Shown one piece after another: positions 5,307 to 11,115 of a DNA stretch of 11,115 nt. The stretch's first letter is position 1, and every line of letters begins with the position of its first letter. A program made the position numbers and the translations under genes. This DNA comes from Dehalococcoidales bacterium (lineage in GTDB: Bacteria > Chloroflexota > Dehalococcoidia > Dehalococcoidales > UBA2162): NCBI GenBank assembly GCA_020343555.1, contig CP070800.1, positions 26,957 through 38,071 of the forward strand, written 5' to 3'. The notes below the pieces were generated by a model. The model saw only the letters and a list, made by a program, of their open reading frames with translations, was not told the origin of the DNA and made no database searches.

Positions 5307-5648
5307 ATGTCAGGAGAATTAGTACTAATCACTGCAGGTGGGATACTTGCTGGACTAGCAATCATTGGAATCATCTTATATTTGATAAATAGAAAAATCA
5401 AAACGAAACTCAACAAACTACAATTACTAGCTGTGGCTTCTGGAATTGGAATAATCATATTTGCCGTATTGCATAATGTCGTCTACGCATTAGGTATAGT
5501 ATGGTTTGGTGATGATTTTTGGGTAGGTGGTGATGAAGCCACTATGTTCATCATTGCTCTTTTTGTTTGTCCACTGGGACTTGTCGGTGCAGCGATTGGC
5601 ACTATTATTTTAAGAAAGCGCAGGCAGAAAAGAGAAGGAGAAAACTAA
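5307..5648 (+). CDS. Small three-helix membrane protein, unknown
   Basis: A 113-residue integral membrane protein that I cannot name. Three hydrophobic segments are visible: 5-27 (LVLITAGGILAGLAIIGIILYLI), 38-66 (LQLLAVASGIGIIIFAVLHNVVYALGIVW) and 78-102 (ATMFIIALFVCPLGLVGAAIGTIIL). The basic loop NRKIKTKLNK and the basic tail RKRRQKRE should both be cytoplasmic, which conflicts with simple three-pass topology unless the middle segment is re-entrant or long. An acidic, aromatic stretch, FGDDFWVGGDE, would face outside. GAGGAA lies 11 bases before ATG 5307, so initiation is weak and may depend on coupling to the SnoaL gene, which ends 17 bases upstream. No similarity to the membrane protein at 764 is obvious beyond size and hydrophobicity. 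Possibly a small transporter or membrane anchor for the operon's enzymes; speculative. Confidence 0.72.
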   Translation: MSGELVLITAGGILAGLAIIGIILYLINRKIKTKLNKLQLLAVASGIGIIIFAVLHNVVYALGIVWFGDDFWVGGDEATMFIIALFVCPLGLVGAAIGTIILRKRRQKREGEN

Positions 5649-5663
5649 AGAGATTTGGGAGTA
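5646..5663 (+). repeat. SnoaL 3'-tail scar 3
   Basis: TAAAGAGATTTGGGAGTAA aligns with CTGAAGAGATTGGGAAGTAA at the end of the second SnoaL gene with a few changes. It sits at the 3' end of the membrane-protein gene and its first bases form that gene's stop codon. This is the most diverged of the scars. Confidence 0.45.
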
Positions 5664-5686
5664 ATTAAATACAGGAGGAATCAACT

Positions 5687-6187
5687 ATGAGTCTAACAGA
5701 ATTGTCATATGAGGAACTAAAACAAGAGTTTATCGAAGAACTCAAACAGAAACCTGATGGTGCAGTAGCAACATCGGCTGGTGACAAAGTTACTAACAGA
5801 TTTATGCAACTTATTTATGATGAATTAACAATCCGTTGTTTTACTACTGAAGGTGCTAGAAAGCTTAATCAGGTATCGGGAAATCCAAACGTGTCAGTTG
5901 CTACGGGAAGTTTTAATATCGATGGGACTGCTACTATAACAGGACACCCACTCGATGAAAATAACGCTAGATTTATTGAACTTTTTAAGGAGCAACAGCC
6001 TGAGATGTTTGCAATTGCCGAGAGTGTCTTTTTCCCAATACAGGCTATAAGAGTCATCCAAATAACACCGACAAGGATTGGTAAGTGGGTTGAAGGCGGG
6101 TATATGGATATTCTTAACATTTCTACAGGAAAAGCATTTAGACTGGAAGCACTTGGAGAATTTCAGGTACCTGAATATTACGAGTAA
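5687..6187 (+). CDS. Pyridoxamine 5'-phosphate oxidase-like FMN-binding split-barrel protein
   Basis: A 166-residue protein of the PPOX-like split-barrel superfamily, which bind FMN, F420 or heme and reduce or oxidise varied small molecules. The order fits: N-terminal helix (LTELSYEELKQEFIEELKQ), strand DGAVATSAGDKVTNRFMQLIYDELTIRCFT (24-53), the helix and strand GARKLNQVSGNPNVSVATGSFNIDGTATITGHP (56-88), a helix (DENNARFIELFKEQQPEMF), and the closing strands VFFPIQAIRVIQITPTRIGKWVEGG. The stretch NPNVSV...GTATITG is the core pattern of general-stress/PPOX-type proteins. It is too short and too divergent to be PdxH itself, so cofactor and substrate are open. AGGAGG precedes ATG 5687 with good spacing. 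It is the last gene of the operon, 28 bases before a strong terminator. Confidence 0.85.
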   Translation: MSLTELSYEELKQEFIEELKQKPDGAVATSAGDKVTNRFMQLIYDELTIRCFTTEGARKLNQVSGNPNVSVATGSFNIDGTATITGHPLDENNARFIELFKEQQPEMFAIAESVFFPIQAIRVIQITPTRIGKWVEGGYMDILNISTGKAFRLEALGEFQVPEYYE

Positions 6188-6214
6188 AACTTTTCCACTA
6201 CTTCAAACCAAGTG

Positions 6215-6259
6215 TGGGGGACACAACGCCTTGTTATGACAAGTTAGCCCCCAATTTTT
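6215..6259 (+). terminator. Bipartite intrinsic terminator, end of operon
   Basis: TGGGGG (6215-6220) pairs with CCCCCA (6248-6253), and inside it CTTGT-TATG-ACAAG forms a second stem. ATTTTT follows directly. It lies 28 bases after the PPOX-like gene and closes the 1975-6187 operon. Confidence 0.8.
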
Positions 6260-6346
6260 AACAAACAGGCGGGGGGATTGTTAACAAACTTAGCCATCTG
6301 GCTTCAGGCTTGACAACCGTTTCCACAAGCGTTAGCCTTGGCGCCA

Positions 6347-6556
6347 ATGGAAAAGAAATCGTTGTAGCAGCTAGTAAAAGAGTTGGGTGTCTCTGCCAGT
6401 TACCTCTCACAGGTAAAGAATGGTAAACTTCCTCCAAGTCAAAAACTGTTAAGCAAATCCGAGACTATTTATGACGAACCTCAACTCCGTCTGGTGATTC
6501 CGGTTGTGTTTTTCAACCTTCTTCATTACTCTCATATGCTGATTTATATCGCCTGA
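6347..6556 (+). pseudogene. Probable decayed helix-turn-helix (XRE-type) gene
   Basis: ATG 6347 encodes MEKKSL and then TAG (6365-6367). The same frame continues open to TGA at 6554: QLVKELGVSASYLSQVKNGKLPPSQKLLSKSETIYD and so on. The segment LVKELGVSASYLSQVKNGK matches the helix-turn-helix core of Cro/C1-type regulators (helix 2 LVKELGV, turn, recognition helix SYLSQVKNG). The TAG would be CAG with one C-to-T change, giving KKSLQQLVKELG, a natural helix 1/2. A start inside (TTG 6383) would remove half of the domain. The C-terminal stretch (VIPVVFFNLLHYSHMLIYIA) resembles no known partner domain. I therefore read it as a short broken regulator gene, or a fragment of one, in the otherwise empty stretch 6260-6651. 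No ribosome-binding site is clear. Confidence 0.45.
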
Positions 6557-6629
6557 AGTTATACCAAAGTAACAAATTATTGACCGAAACGTAATATATA
6601 TACTGCTGGTAAGTAAGTGCGGGATAAAG

Positions 6630-6635
6630 TATAAT
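6630..6635 (+). promoter_or_regulatory. Candidate -10 element for lepB
   Basis: A perfect TATAAT lies 16 bases before the lepB ATG. The -35 position at 17 bases holds only TGGTAA. If used, transcription would start near 6642 and leave a leader of about 10 bases. A second candidate, TATACT at 6599-6604, has TTGACC upstream but at only 13 bases. Confidence 0.3.
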
Positions 6636-6651
6636 TAATTTCAGCGCTGTT

Positions 6652-7230
6652 ATGGAAGAAGAACAAGAGAAATCCTCCCAACTTAAGACTTTCATTCGTG
6701 ATACGATCACAGTCCTTGTAGTTGCAGCAGTAATAATCCTCGTACTGCAGTTTGTCATCCAGAAATTCGTTGTAGAAGGATCGAGTATGAATTTCACCCT
6801 TCACAACGGACAGCAGCTTCTGGTAAATAAAATTGTGTATAAGTTCAAAGAACCCGAACGAGGTGATATCATCGTCTTCCATCCACCACCGGAAATCGAT
6901 GAGGATGATTTTATAAAACGAATTGTCGGCCTGCCTGGTGAAAAGGTTGTAATCGCTAACAGTAAAGTCATTATTCACAAAGTAGATGGTTCGCTGATCG
7001 AACTGGACGAACCATACGTCACCAGACCGGCAACGAGAGATTACGAAGGAGATACCATCCCGGAGGGCGAATACTTCGTCATGGGTGATAACCGGGTAAA
7101 CAGCAGCGATTCACGCACCGGCTGGACTCTCAAGGAAGAAGATATAATAGGCAAAGCATGGATTTCAGTCTGGCCAATTGGTGACTGGGGGATTATTGCC
7201 AATCACAACTACGAACAAGAAAATGGGTAA
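6652..7230 (+). CDS. lepB: Signal peptidase I
   Basis: A 192-residue type I signal peptidase (S26 family), which cuts signal peptides from secreted proteins at the outer face of the cytoplasmic membrane. One membrane anchor is visible at about 19-40 (ITVLVVAAVIILVLQFVIQKFV). Next come box B with the nucleophile Ser45 in VEGSSMNFTL, box D with the general base Lys89 in KRIVGLPGE, and box E, GDNRVNSSDSR. The single-helix, short form is like that of Gram-positives and many other bacteria and unlike the long E. coli enzyme. The usual SMxPTL has Phe for Pro (SMNFTL). The ATG has no evident Shine-Dalgarno and lies 16 bases after TATAAT, so the mRNA leader may be very short. It stands alone, converging on the minus-strand dehydrogenase operon. 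Confidence 0.95.
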   Translation: MEEEQEKSSQLKTFIRDTITVLVVAAVIILVLQFVIQKFVVEGSSMNFTLHNGQQLLVNKIVYKFKEPERGDIIVFHPPPEIDEDDFIKRIVGLPGEKVVIANSKVIIHKVDGSLIELDEPYVTRPATRDYEGDTIPEGEYFVMGDNRVNSSDSRTGWTLKEEDIIGKAWISVWPIGDWGIIANHNYEQENG

Positions 7231-7249
7231 CACACCTGTATTACCCATT
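7222..7249. terminator. Hairpin between convergent genes, probably bidirectional
   Basis: AATGGGTAA (7222-7230) pairs perfectly with TTACCCATT (7241-7249) around a 10-base loop; its left arm contains the lepB stop codon. On the minus strand the stem is followed by a T-rich run (TTTTCTTGTT), a better tail than the plus-strand one. It may end both transcripts. Confidence 0.5.
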
Positions 7250-7287
7250 CCCATCTCTATATAAGTAATCAACGATCGGTATGCTGT

Positions 7288-8301
7288 CTATTCTTCCTTC
7301 TTTAGAGGTTTCTTGGGAGTCACATCACGATTGATGACATTCCTCGGCCAATATCCTTTCAATACCCTGGCGACTTCCCTTGCCGGGTTGAGTGGCTGGG
7401 TATCAAGGGCAGTATCAGAATACGACGCCGAATGAGGAATCGCGATCACGTTATCCATTTTCAGGAGAGGATTATTCGGAGGGGTAGGTTCCTGCTCGAA
7501 CACGTCCAGACCGGCTCCGGCAATTTTCTTCTCCTGCAGTGCCTTTACCAGCGCTTTTTCATCGGTCACCGGCCCCCGGGCGGTACTGATATAATAGGCT
7601 GTTGGTTTCATCAGGTTAAATTCCTTTTCACTGACCAGGTGATAGGTTTCGTCAGTGAGAGGAGTGTGGACCGAGATATAGTCGGAGTTTTTCATTACGT
7701 CCGGCAGATCGACGAGCTCGATATCGTATTCATCGGCAACCGATTTATCAAGGTATGGATCGTACCCTATGCACTTCAATCCGAACGCCTGGGCTTTCCT
7801 GGCTGCCATACGAGCGATCGCTCCACAGCCTATCAACCCCAGTGTCTCGCCGCGTATGCCACCCATCGGCGGTAATACCTGTTTGGCTTCTCTCCACATG
7901 CCCTGCTTGACCAGAGTATCTTGCATTACCAGTTTCTTGGAGCAGGCTAGAAGTAAAGCAACTGCATGGTTTGATACCTCTTCGACGCACCATTCTGAGG
8001 CAGGATTGTTACAGATTATCAGACCGTTTTCGGTAGCAGCCTCGACATCAATTCCGTCGTATCCTACTGAATATGTAATGACCATCTGGCATTTTGGAAG
8101 TGATTCGATAACATGACGGTTGAATATATGGCCACCCATGATAGCATCGGCATCTTTTATCTTTTCTATCAGATCATCTTCACCCGACAATTTAAGTTCG
8201 ATTACTTCTACGTCGACACCTGCCTTTTTAAATTCACCGATTTCAGGCTCTACCGAACCGGGTTTTAACTTTCCAAATCCATAAACCTTGAACTCTGCCA
8301 T
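7288..8301 (-). CDS. D-2-hydroxyacid dehydrogenase (PGDH / hydroxypyruvate reductase type)
   Basis: A 337-residue NAD(P)-dependent dehydrogenase of the D-isomer-specific 2-hydroxyacid family, which interconverts D-2-hydroxy acids and 2-oxo acids. The substrate-side segment is YSVGYDGIDVEAATENGLIICNNP (77-100). The nucleotide fold is GETLGLIGCGAIARMA (151-166) with GxGxxA. The acid D181 after beta-2 (IGYDPY) suggests NAD(H) preference. Catalytic residues are R242 (ISTARGPVTDE), E271 (LDVFEQEP) and H290 (IPHSAS). It has no ACT or other regulatory tail, so it is the short form, more like glyoxylate/hydroxypyruvate reductase or CtBP-like enzymes than full-length SerA. AGGAGGT lies 7 bases before the ATG. 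It is second in an operon, 35 bases after the Ldh2-family gene. The exact substrate cannot be read; the glycerate kinase nearby favours hydroxypyruvate/D-glycerate. Confidence 0.92.
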   Translation of the reverse strand: MAEFKVYGFGKLKPGSVEPEIGEFKKAGVDVEVIELKLSGEDDLIEKIKDADAIMGGHIFNRHVIESLPKCQMVITYSVGYDGIDVEAATENGLIICNNPASEWCVEEVSNHAVALLLACSKKLVMQDTLVKQGMWREAKQVLPPMGGIRGETLGLIGCGAIARMAARKAQAFGLKCIGYDPYLDKSVADEYDIELVDLPDVMKNSDYISVHTPLTDETYHLVSEKEFNLMKPTAYYISTARGPVTDEKALVKALQEKKIAGAGLDVFEQEPTPPNNPLLKMDNVIAIPHSASYSDTALDTQPLNPAREVARVLKGYWPRNVINRDVTPKKPLKKEE

Positions 8302-8336
8302 CGTAATACCTCCTGATTATCATCTTGATTTTTTTT

Positions 8337-9380
8337 TTACAGGTCGTAATCCACTGCCAACTCGACGGCGATGTCTTCAAGCGACTTGATTATAGCCGGA
8401 TGCAGTGGAATGCCTTCAGCTCTTCGCTTATTTTCAATTTCCTGTTCGATCTCTCCGGAAACGTATATTCTTTCGATGCCCGGAGCTTTTGGTAATGCTC
8501 GGTATTCCTGTATCATGCCGTCCATCGCCTTCTTGAATTGATCCACGGGCATAAATCCTCCGATTTTCAACGCACCGAAGAAATGACTGCCGCCATACTG
8601 CTGGTCCGGCAGTGCTTCTGACAGTATCCTGCACAGGATATCGACAGCTACCGCAAGACCGAATCCTTTATAACTGCCTGTCTGGGGTGTGCCCCCCATA
8701 GGAAGTAAAGCGCCTTCCTGGTAATATTTACGGGGATCAATGATCGGCTTGCCTTCTTTATCAATCGCCCAGCCTTCTGGAAGCGATTTTCCTTCACGGG
8801 CTGCGATCTCTATCTTTCCGGCTGCTACGACAGTAGTGGCCATATCGAGCACAAATGGTGCTTCCTGGTTTGATGGTGCAGCGACGCTTAACACATTAAT
8901 GGTAGCTCCCTTCCCTGTACTTCCCGGTACGACCATTCCCATTCCGCCGACTGTCATCGATATTCCTATCATATCTCTTGGTAGAGCCATCATCGCATAG
9001 TTTCCGCCTGCACCATAGTGCGATGAATTACGCACGGTGACAAATCCGGAGCCCGTTTCTTCTGCCCGGCGCATCGCTTCCGTCATCGCCCTGTGCCCTA
9101 CCACAAGGCCAAAACCACGATCGCCGTCCATCACGGCCGTAGACGCAGCATTGCTGGTGATCTCAGTCTTCGGCTCAGGATTTGTGCGTCCGGCAATGAT
9201 GTTCCTGGCATACATTGCCAGGTGTCCCACGCCGTGCGAATCGATACCACGCAGATCCGTCGCCACCAGGATTTCAGCGGCGATCTTCGCATCGCCTTCA
9301 GAGATGCCTGCTTTATTGAGAATCCTGGTAGTGAAACCGGTCAGTTTTTCGGGATTAATCCCACTTCGTTCTGAAGTCAT
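8337..9380 (-). CDS. Ldh2/malate dehydrogenase-type 2-hydroxyacid oxidoreductase
   Basis: A 347-residue NAD(P)-dependent oxidoreductase of the Ldh2 family. The family includes malate, ureidoglycolate, 2,3-diketogulonate and sulfolactate (ComC) dehydrogenases and lacks a classical Rossmann fold. Marks are DLRGIDSHGVGHL (42-53, with H49), VTVRNSSHYGAGGNYAMMA (115-133, with H121), the GMGMVVPGSTGKGATINVLSVAAP nucleotide region, PFVLDMATT, and GSYKGFGLAVAVDIL near residues 235-250. The length is typical. An in-frame GTG at 9386 exists, but ATG 9380 is better placed after GGGAGG. It is first in a minus-strand operon with the D-2-hydroxyacid dehydrogenase, from a TTGAAA-18-TATACT promoter. The stop is followed by a run of A on this strand (complement of the ten T at 8329-8338). 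The substrate stereochemistry cannot be read from sequence. Confidence 0.93.
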   Translation of the reverse strand: MTSERSGINPEKLTGFTTRILNKAGISEGDAKIAAEILVATDLRGIDSHGVGHLAMYARNIIAGRTNPEPKTEITSNAASTAVMDGDRGFGLVVGHRAMTEAMRRAEETGSGFVTVRNSSHYGAGGNYAMMALPRDMIGISMTVGGMGMVVPGSTGKGATINVLSVAAPSNQEAPFVLDMATTVVAAGKIEIAAREGKSLPEGWAIDKEGKPIIDPRKYYQEGALLPMGGTPQTGSYKGFGLAVAVDILCRILSEALPDQQYGGSHFFGALKIGGFMPVDQFKKAMDGMIQEYRALPKAPGIERIYVSGEIEQEIENKRRAEGIPLHPAIIKSLEDIAVELAVDYDL

Positions 9381-9454
9381 ATACACCCTCCCTGATTATC
9401 TGATAAATGAAAACCAAAACCGTGGCGCGACTAACTGTAAATAACCGTGTCTGG

Positions 9455-9484
9455 AGTATACTAAATCACATCATTATATTTCAA
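9455..9484 (-). promoter_or_regulatory. Promoter for the minus-strand dehydrogenase operon
   Basis: On the minus strand, TTGAAA (9484-9479), an 18-base spacer and TATACT (9460-9455). Transcription would start near 9448, leaving a leader of about 68 bases to the ATG at 9380. It is back to back with the glycerate-kinase promoter. Confidence 0.6.
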
Positions 9485-9529
9485 CTACTTGGGAATAAAA
9501 TAATGTACTTTGACATCGCTGATAAAGAC

Positions 9530-9558
9530 TTAACTTTTCGCCTTTCTTTATGTATACT
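9530..9558 (+). promoter_or_regulatory. Promoter for glycerate kinase, possibly near-leaderless
   Basis: TTAACT (9530-9535), a 17-base spacer and TATACT (9553-9558). Transcription would start near 9565, only a few bases before ATG 9568, and no Shine-Dalgarno is visible. A TTGACA at 9510-9515 has no -10 at the right distance. Confidence 0.5.
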
Positions 9559-9567
9559 TTATGCCAT

Positions 9568-10932
9568 ATGGGTGACGTATCGATAATAAAAAACAGAGAT
9601 GAACTGACCACCACTTTTCTTAGAGAACAGGCACTTGATATCATCGAAGCGGGAATCTCCCGCGTGCTTCCGCCGGGATTAATGAGATCGGCGGTAAGTT
9701 ATGACAAAAACTCAGATATTCTTACCATAGGCGGAGATTCCTACAATCTGGCACAAGGCAGAGTATTCGTGGTGGGCGGCGGCAAAGCCTCCGGTCTGAT
9801 GGCGGAAGTTCTTGAGGATATAGTATCACCGAATAAGATCACAGCCGGTATAATTAACTGTAAAAAAGGCAGTGGCAGGTATAAAACCGAAAAGATCGAT
9901 ATCATCGAAGCCGGACATCCCGTACCGGATAGAAACGGTATCGATGGCGTGAACAAGATGCTTGCTCTGAAAGAATTTTACGCAATTAATTCGAATGATC
10001 TTGTGTTATGCCTTATCTCCGGCGGAGGTTCAGCTCTTATGCCCTGCCCCGTCGATAGCGTGGCACTCGAAGATAAACAGGCAGTTACCGGACTGTTGCT
10101 TGAATGCGGAGCTGATATAAATGAAATAAATACGGTACGCAAGCACCTGTCAAAGACGAAAGGTGGCAGGCTTGGTAAACACTTTGAACCTGCCCGGGTT
10201 GTTTCACTGATAATCTCGGATGTCGTAGGAAATAATCTGGACGTTATCGCATCGGGTCCGACTTCTCCTGACTCCTCTACCTTTGAAGACGCTTACTCTG
10301 TCCTCGAGAAGTATAACCTGATATCGAAAATCCCTGAAAACAGCCGCCATTACCTGGACCTTGGCGGAAAGGGACAGGTCCCGGAAACACCGAAAGTTCT
10401 GGGTAACTGCCGGAATTACATCATCGGCGATAACCTGCTCGCCCTGAAAGCGATGGCAGAAAAAGCCATCGCTCTTGGACTGAAGCCGTATATCGTGACT
10501 TCGGAACTAAAAGGCGAGACTGCTGCTACTGCCCGGATGAGAGCGGAAGAGATCATCAGAGGAGAATATTCGGATTATCGCGTAATAATCCTCGGCGGTG
10601 AGACAACTCCCACCCTGCCCGATGATCACGGTAAAGGCGGTAGAAACCAGCATTACGCCGCGGTTACCATGCAGCATATGATAGAGTATCCCGGAGAATG
10701 GGTTGTTGCCAGTATAGGAACCGACGGATCGGATTACCTCCCGGATGTAGCCGGAGCAATCGTAGATAACCACTCGCCGGAAAGGGCGATGAATAAAGGT
10801 ATCGATGTATCCTCTTTGATAGATAGATTCGACAGCAACACCCTGTTTTCAGAAATGAGAAATTCCCTGGTTATTACCGGAAACACCGGTACTAACGTCG
10901 GAGACATTATCGTGTATATGCTGGAAAGGTAA
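9568..10932 (+). CDS. Glycerate 2-kinase (MOFRL family)
   Basis: A 454-residue glycerate kinase of the GckA/TtuD type, which phosphorylates D-glycerate to 2-phosphoglycerate with ATP and so feeds lower glycolysis. The N-terminal DUF4147 domain shows VFVVGGGKASGLMAE (67-80, Lys73 matching the catalytic Lys of the family), EAGHPVPD (114-121), LISGGGSALMPCP (149-161), NTVRKHLSKTKGGRLG (188-203) and ISDVVGNNLDVIASGPT (216-232). The C-terminal MOFRL domain shows ILGGETTPTL (341-350), GKGGRNQHYA (355-364), IGTDGSDYLPDVAGA (383-397) and TGTNVGDI near the end. The start is uncertain: ATG 9550 adds six residues but overlaps the -10 sequence, so ATG 9568 is preferred. It is divergent from the two 2-hydroxyacid dehydrogenases, which could supply D-glycerate through hydroxypyruvate. 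Followed by a weak hairpin and then an inverted-repeat element. Confidence 0.93.
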   Translation: MGDVSIIKNRDELTTTFLREQALDIIEAGISRVLPPGLMRSAVSYDKNSDILTIGGDSYNLAQGRVFVVGGGKASGLMAEVLEDIVSPNKITAGIINCKKGSGRYKTEKIDIIEAGHPVPDRNGIDGVNKMLALKEFYAINSNDLVLCLISGGGSALMPCPVDSVALEDKQAVTGLLLECGADINEINTVRKHLSKTKGGRLGKHFEPARVVSLIISDVVGNNLDVIASGPTSPDSSTFEDAYSVLEKYNLISKIPENSRHYLDLGGKGQVPETPKVLGNCRNYIIGDNLLALKAMAEKAIALGLKPYIVTSELKGETAATARMRAEEIIRGEYSDYRVIILGGETTPTLPDDHGKGGRNQHYAAVTMQHMIEYPGEWVVASIGTDGSDYLPDVAGAIVDNHSPERAMNKGIDVSSLIDRFDSNTLFSEMRNSLVITGNTGTNVGDIIVYMLER

Positions 10933-10952
10933 ATTTTCTATCATATAAGTCT

Positions 10953-10971
10953 TTGAGGTGAAGAACCTTAA
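10953..10971 (+). terminator. Weak hairpin after glycerate kinase
   Basis: TTGAGGT (10953-10959) pairs with ACCTTAA (10965-10971) around GAAGA, with one G-T pair. The tail TCTCTACT is poor in T, so termination here is uncertain. Confidence 0.3.
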
Positions 10972-10990
10972 TCTCTACTAAGTCGTTAAG

Positions 10991-11072
10991 CTGTCATCCT
11001 GAGGACGACGAAGGAGGACGAAGGATCCCCTTCGATATTCAAGGAGATTCTTCGCTACGCTCAGAATGACAG
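10991..11072. repeat. Inverted-repeat element (REP/MITE-like)
   Basis: CTGTCATCCTGAG at the left end is matched by CTCAGAATGACAG at the right end, 12 of 13 bases complementary. The inner GAAGGATC and GATTCTTC continue the pairing. Within it GGACGAAGGA occurs as an overlapping tandem repeat. It encodes nothing. Elements with GTCATCCTGAG/CTCAGAATGAC ends are common dispersed intergenic repeats in some bacteria, Dehalococcoidia-like genomes among them as I recall. Confidence 0.7.
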
Positions 11073-11095
11073 TGTGTTACGTCCACCGCGGCAAA

Positions 11096-11111
11096 ACGGG
11101 AATCCAGACCC
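11096..11111. repeat. Possible fragment of a second short inverted repeat
   Basis: CGGGAATCCAGACCCG can fold by its CGGG/CCCG ends and resembles the CGGGAATCCAG core of another common intergenic repeat. The window ends just after it, so its extent cannot be judged. Confidence 0.3.
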
Positions 11112-11115
11112 GAAA

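Noticed and set aside
6309..6330. TTGACA at 6309 as a promoter for the broken helix-turn-helix gene
   Set aside because: The -10 position holds TTAGCC or TAGCCT, too poor to call.
7432..7875. Plus-strand 147-residue frame opposite the D-2-hydroxyacid dehydrogenase
   Set aside because: Lies wholly within the dehydrogenase gene and shows no protein-like motif.
9037..9444. Plus-strand 135-residue frame opposite the Ldh2 gene
   Set aside because: Shadow of a confidently identified gene with strong motifs on the other strand.

Overview
The window looks like a bacterial chromosome fragment, most plausibly from Chloroflexota (a Dehalococcoidia-like lineage). This is inferred from the mix of GYD, SnoaL/ester-cyclase, PPOX-type and MOFRL glycerate-kinase genes, and from the inverted CTGTCAT...ATGACAG repeat at the right end. 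It is not proven. There are no rRNA, tRNA, CRISPR, transposase or phage genes. 1-6187 is visibly more AT-rich than the right part (5821-5880 is about 38% G+C, 9061-9120 about 63%), so the left part looks like an accessory block and the right part like ordinary chromosome.

Left block (1-6260, all + strand). Three small genes come first: a GYD-domain protein, a three-helix membrane protein and a dimeric alpha/beta-barrel-like protein. An apparent seven-gene operon follows: alpha/beta hydrolase with Cys nucleophile, SnoaL-like protein, two SAM methyltransferases, a second SnoaL/ester-cyclase, a small membrane protein and an FMN split-barrel protein. It ends at a strong bipartite terminator. The striking part is non-coding. 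The three gaps between the first four genes carry diverged copies of one module: a hairpin, then a 23-base box, then about 50 bases, then a TTGACA/T-17-TAnACT promoter. Two modules lead into a leader in which a CACCTTC-N8-GGAGGTG hairpin hides the Shine-Dalgarno. The third leads into a leader with an intrinsic terminator (possible attenuator). In the operon, the 3' tail of the SnoaL genes (CTGAAGAGAT...GGAAGTAA) recurs as non-coding scars at gene borders, so the cluster seems to have grown by duplication and recombination of modules. The enzyme set resembles tailoring enzymes for a small molecule, but no scaffold-making enzyme is present and the substrate is unknown.

Middle (6188-6651). A terminator is followed by what looks like a decayed helix-turn-helix gene with an in-frame TAG, and then by a short region upstream of lepB.

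Right block (6652-11115). Signal peptidase I (lepB, +) converges on a two-gene minus-strand operon of an Ldh2-family dehydrogenase followed by a D-2-hydroxyacid dehydrogenase. This pair is divergent from a glycerate 2-kinase. Together they suggest 2-hydroxyacid/glycerate metabolism: stereochemical interconversion through a 2-oxo acid, then phosphorylation into glycolysis. The window ends in an 82-base inverted-repeat element and a fragment of what may be a second one.
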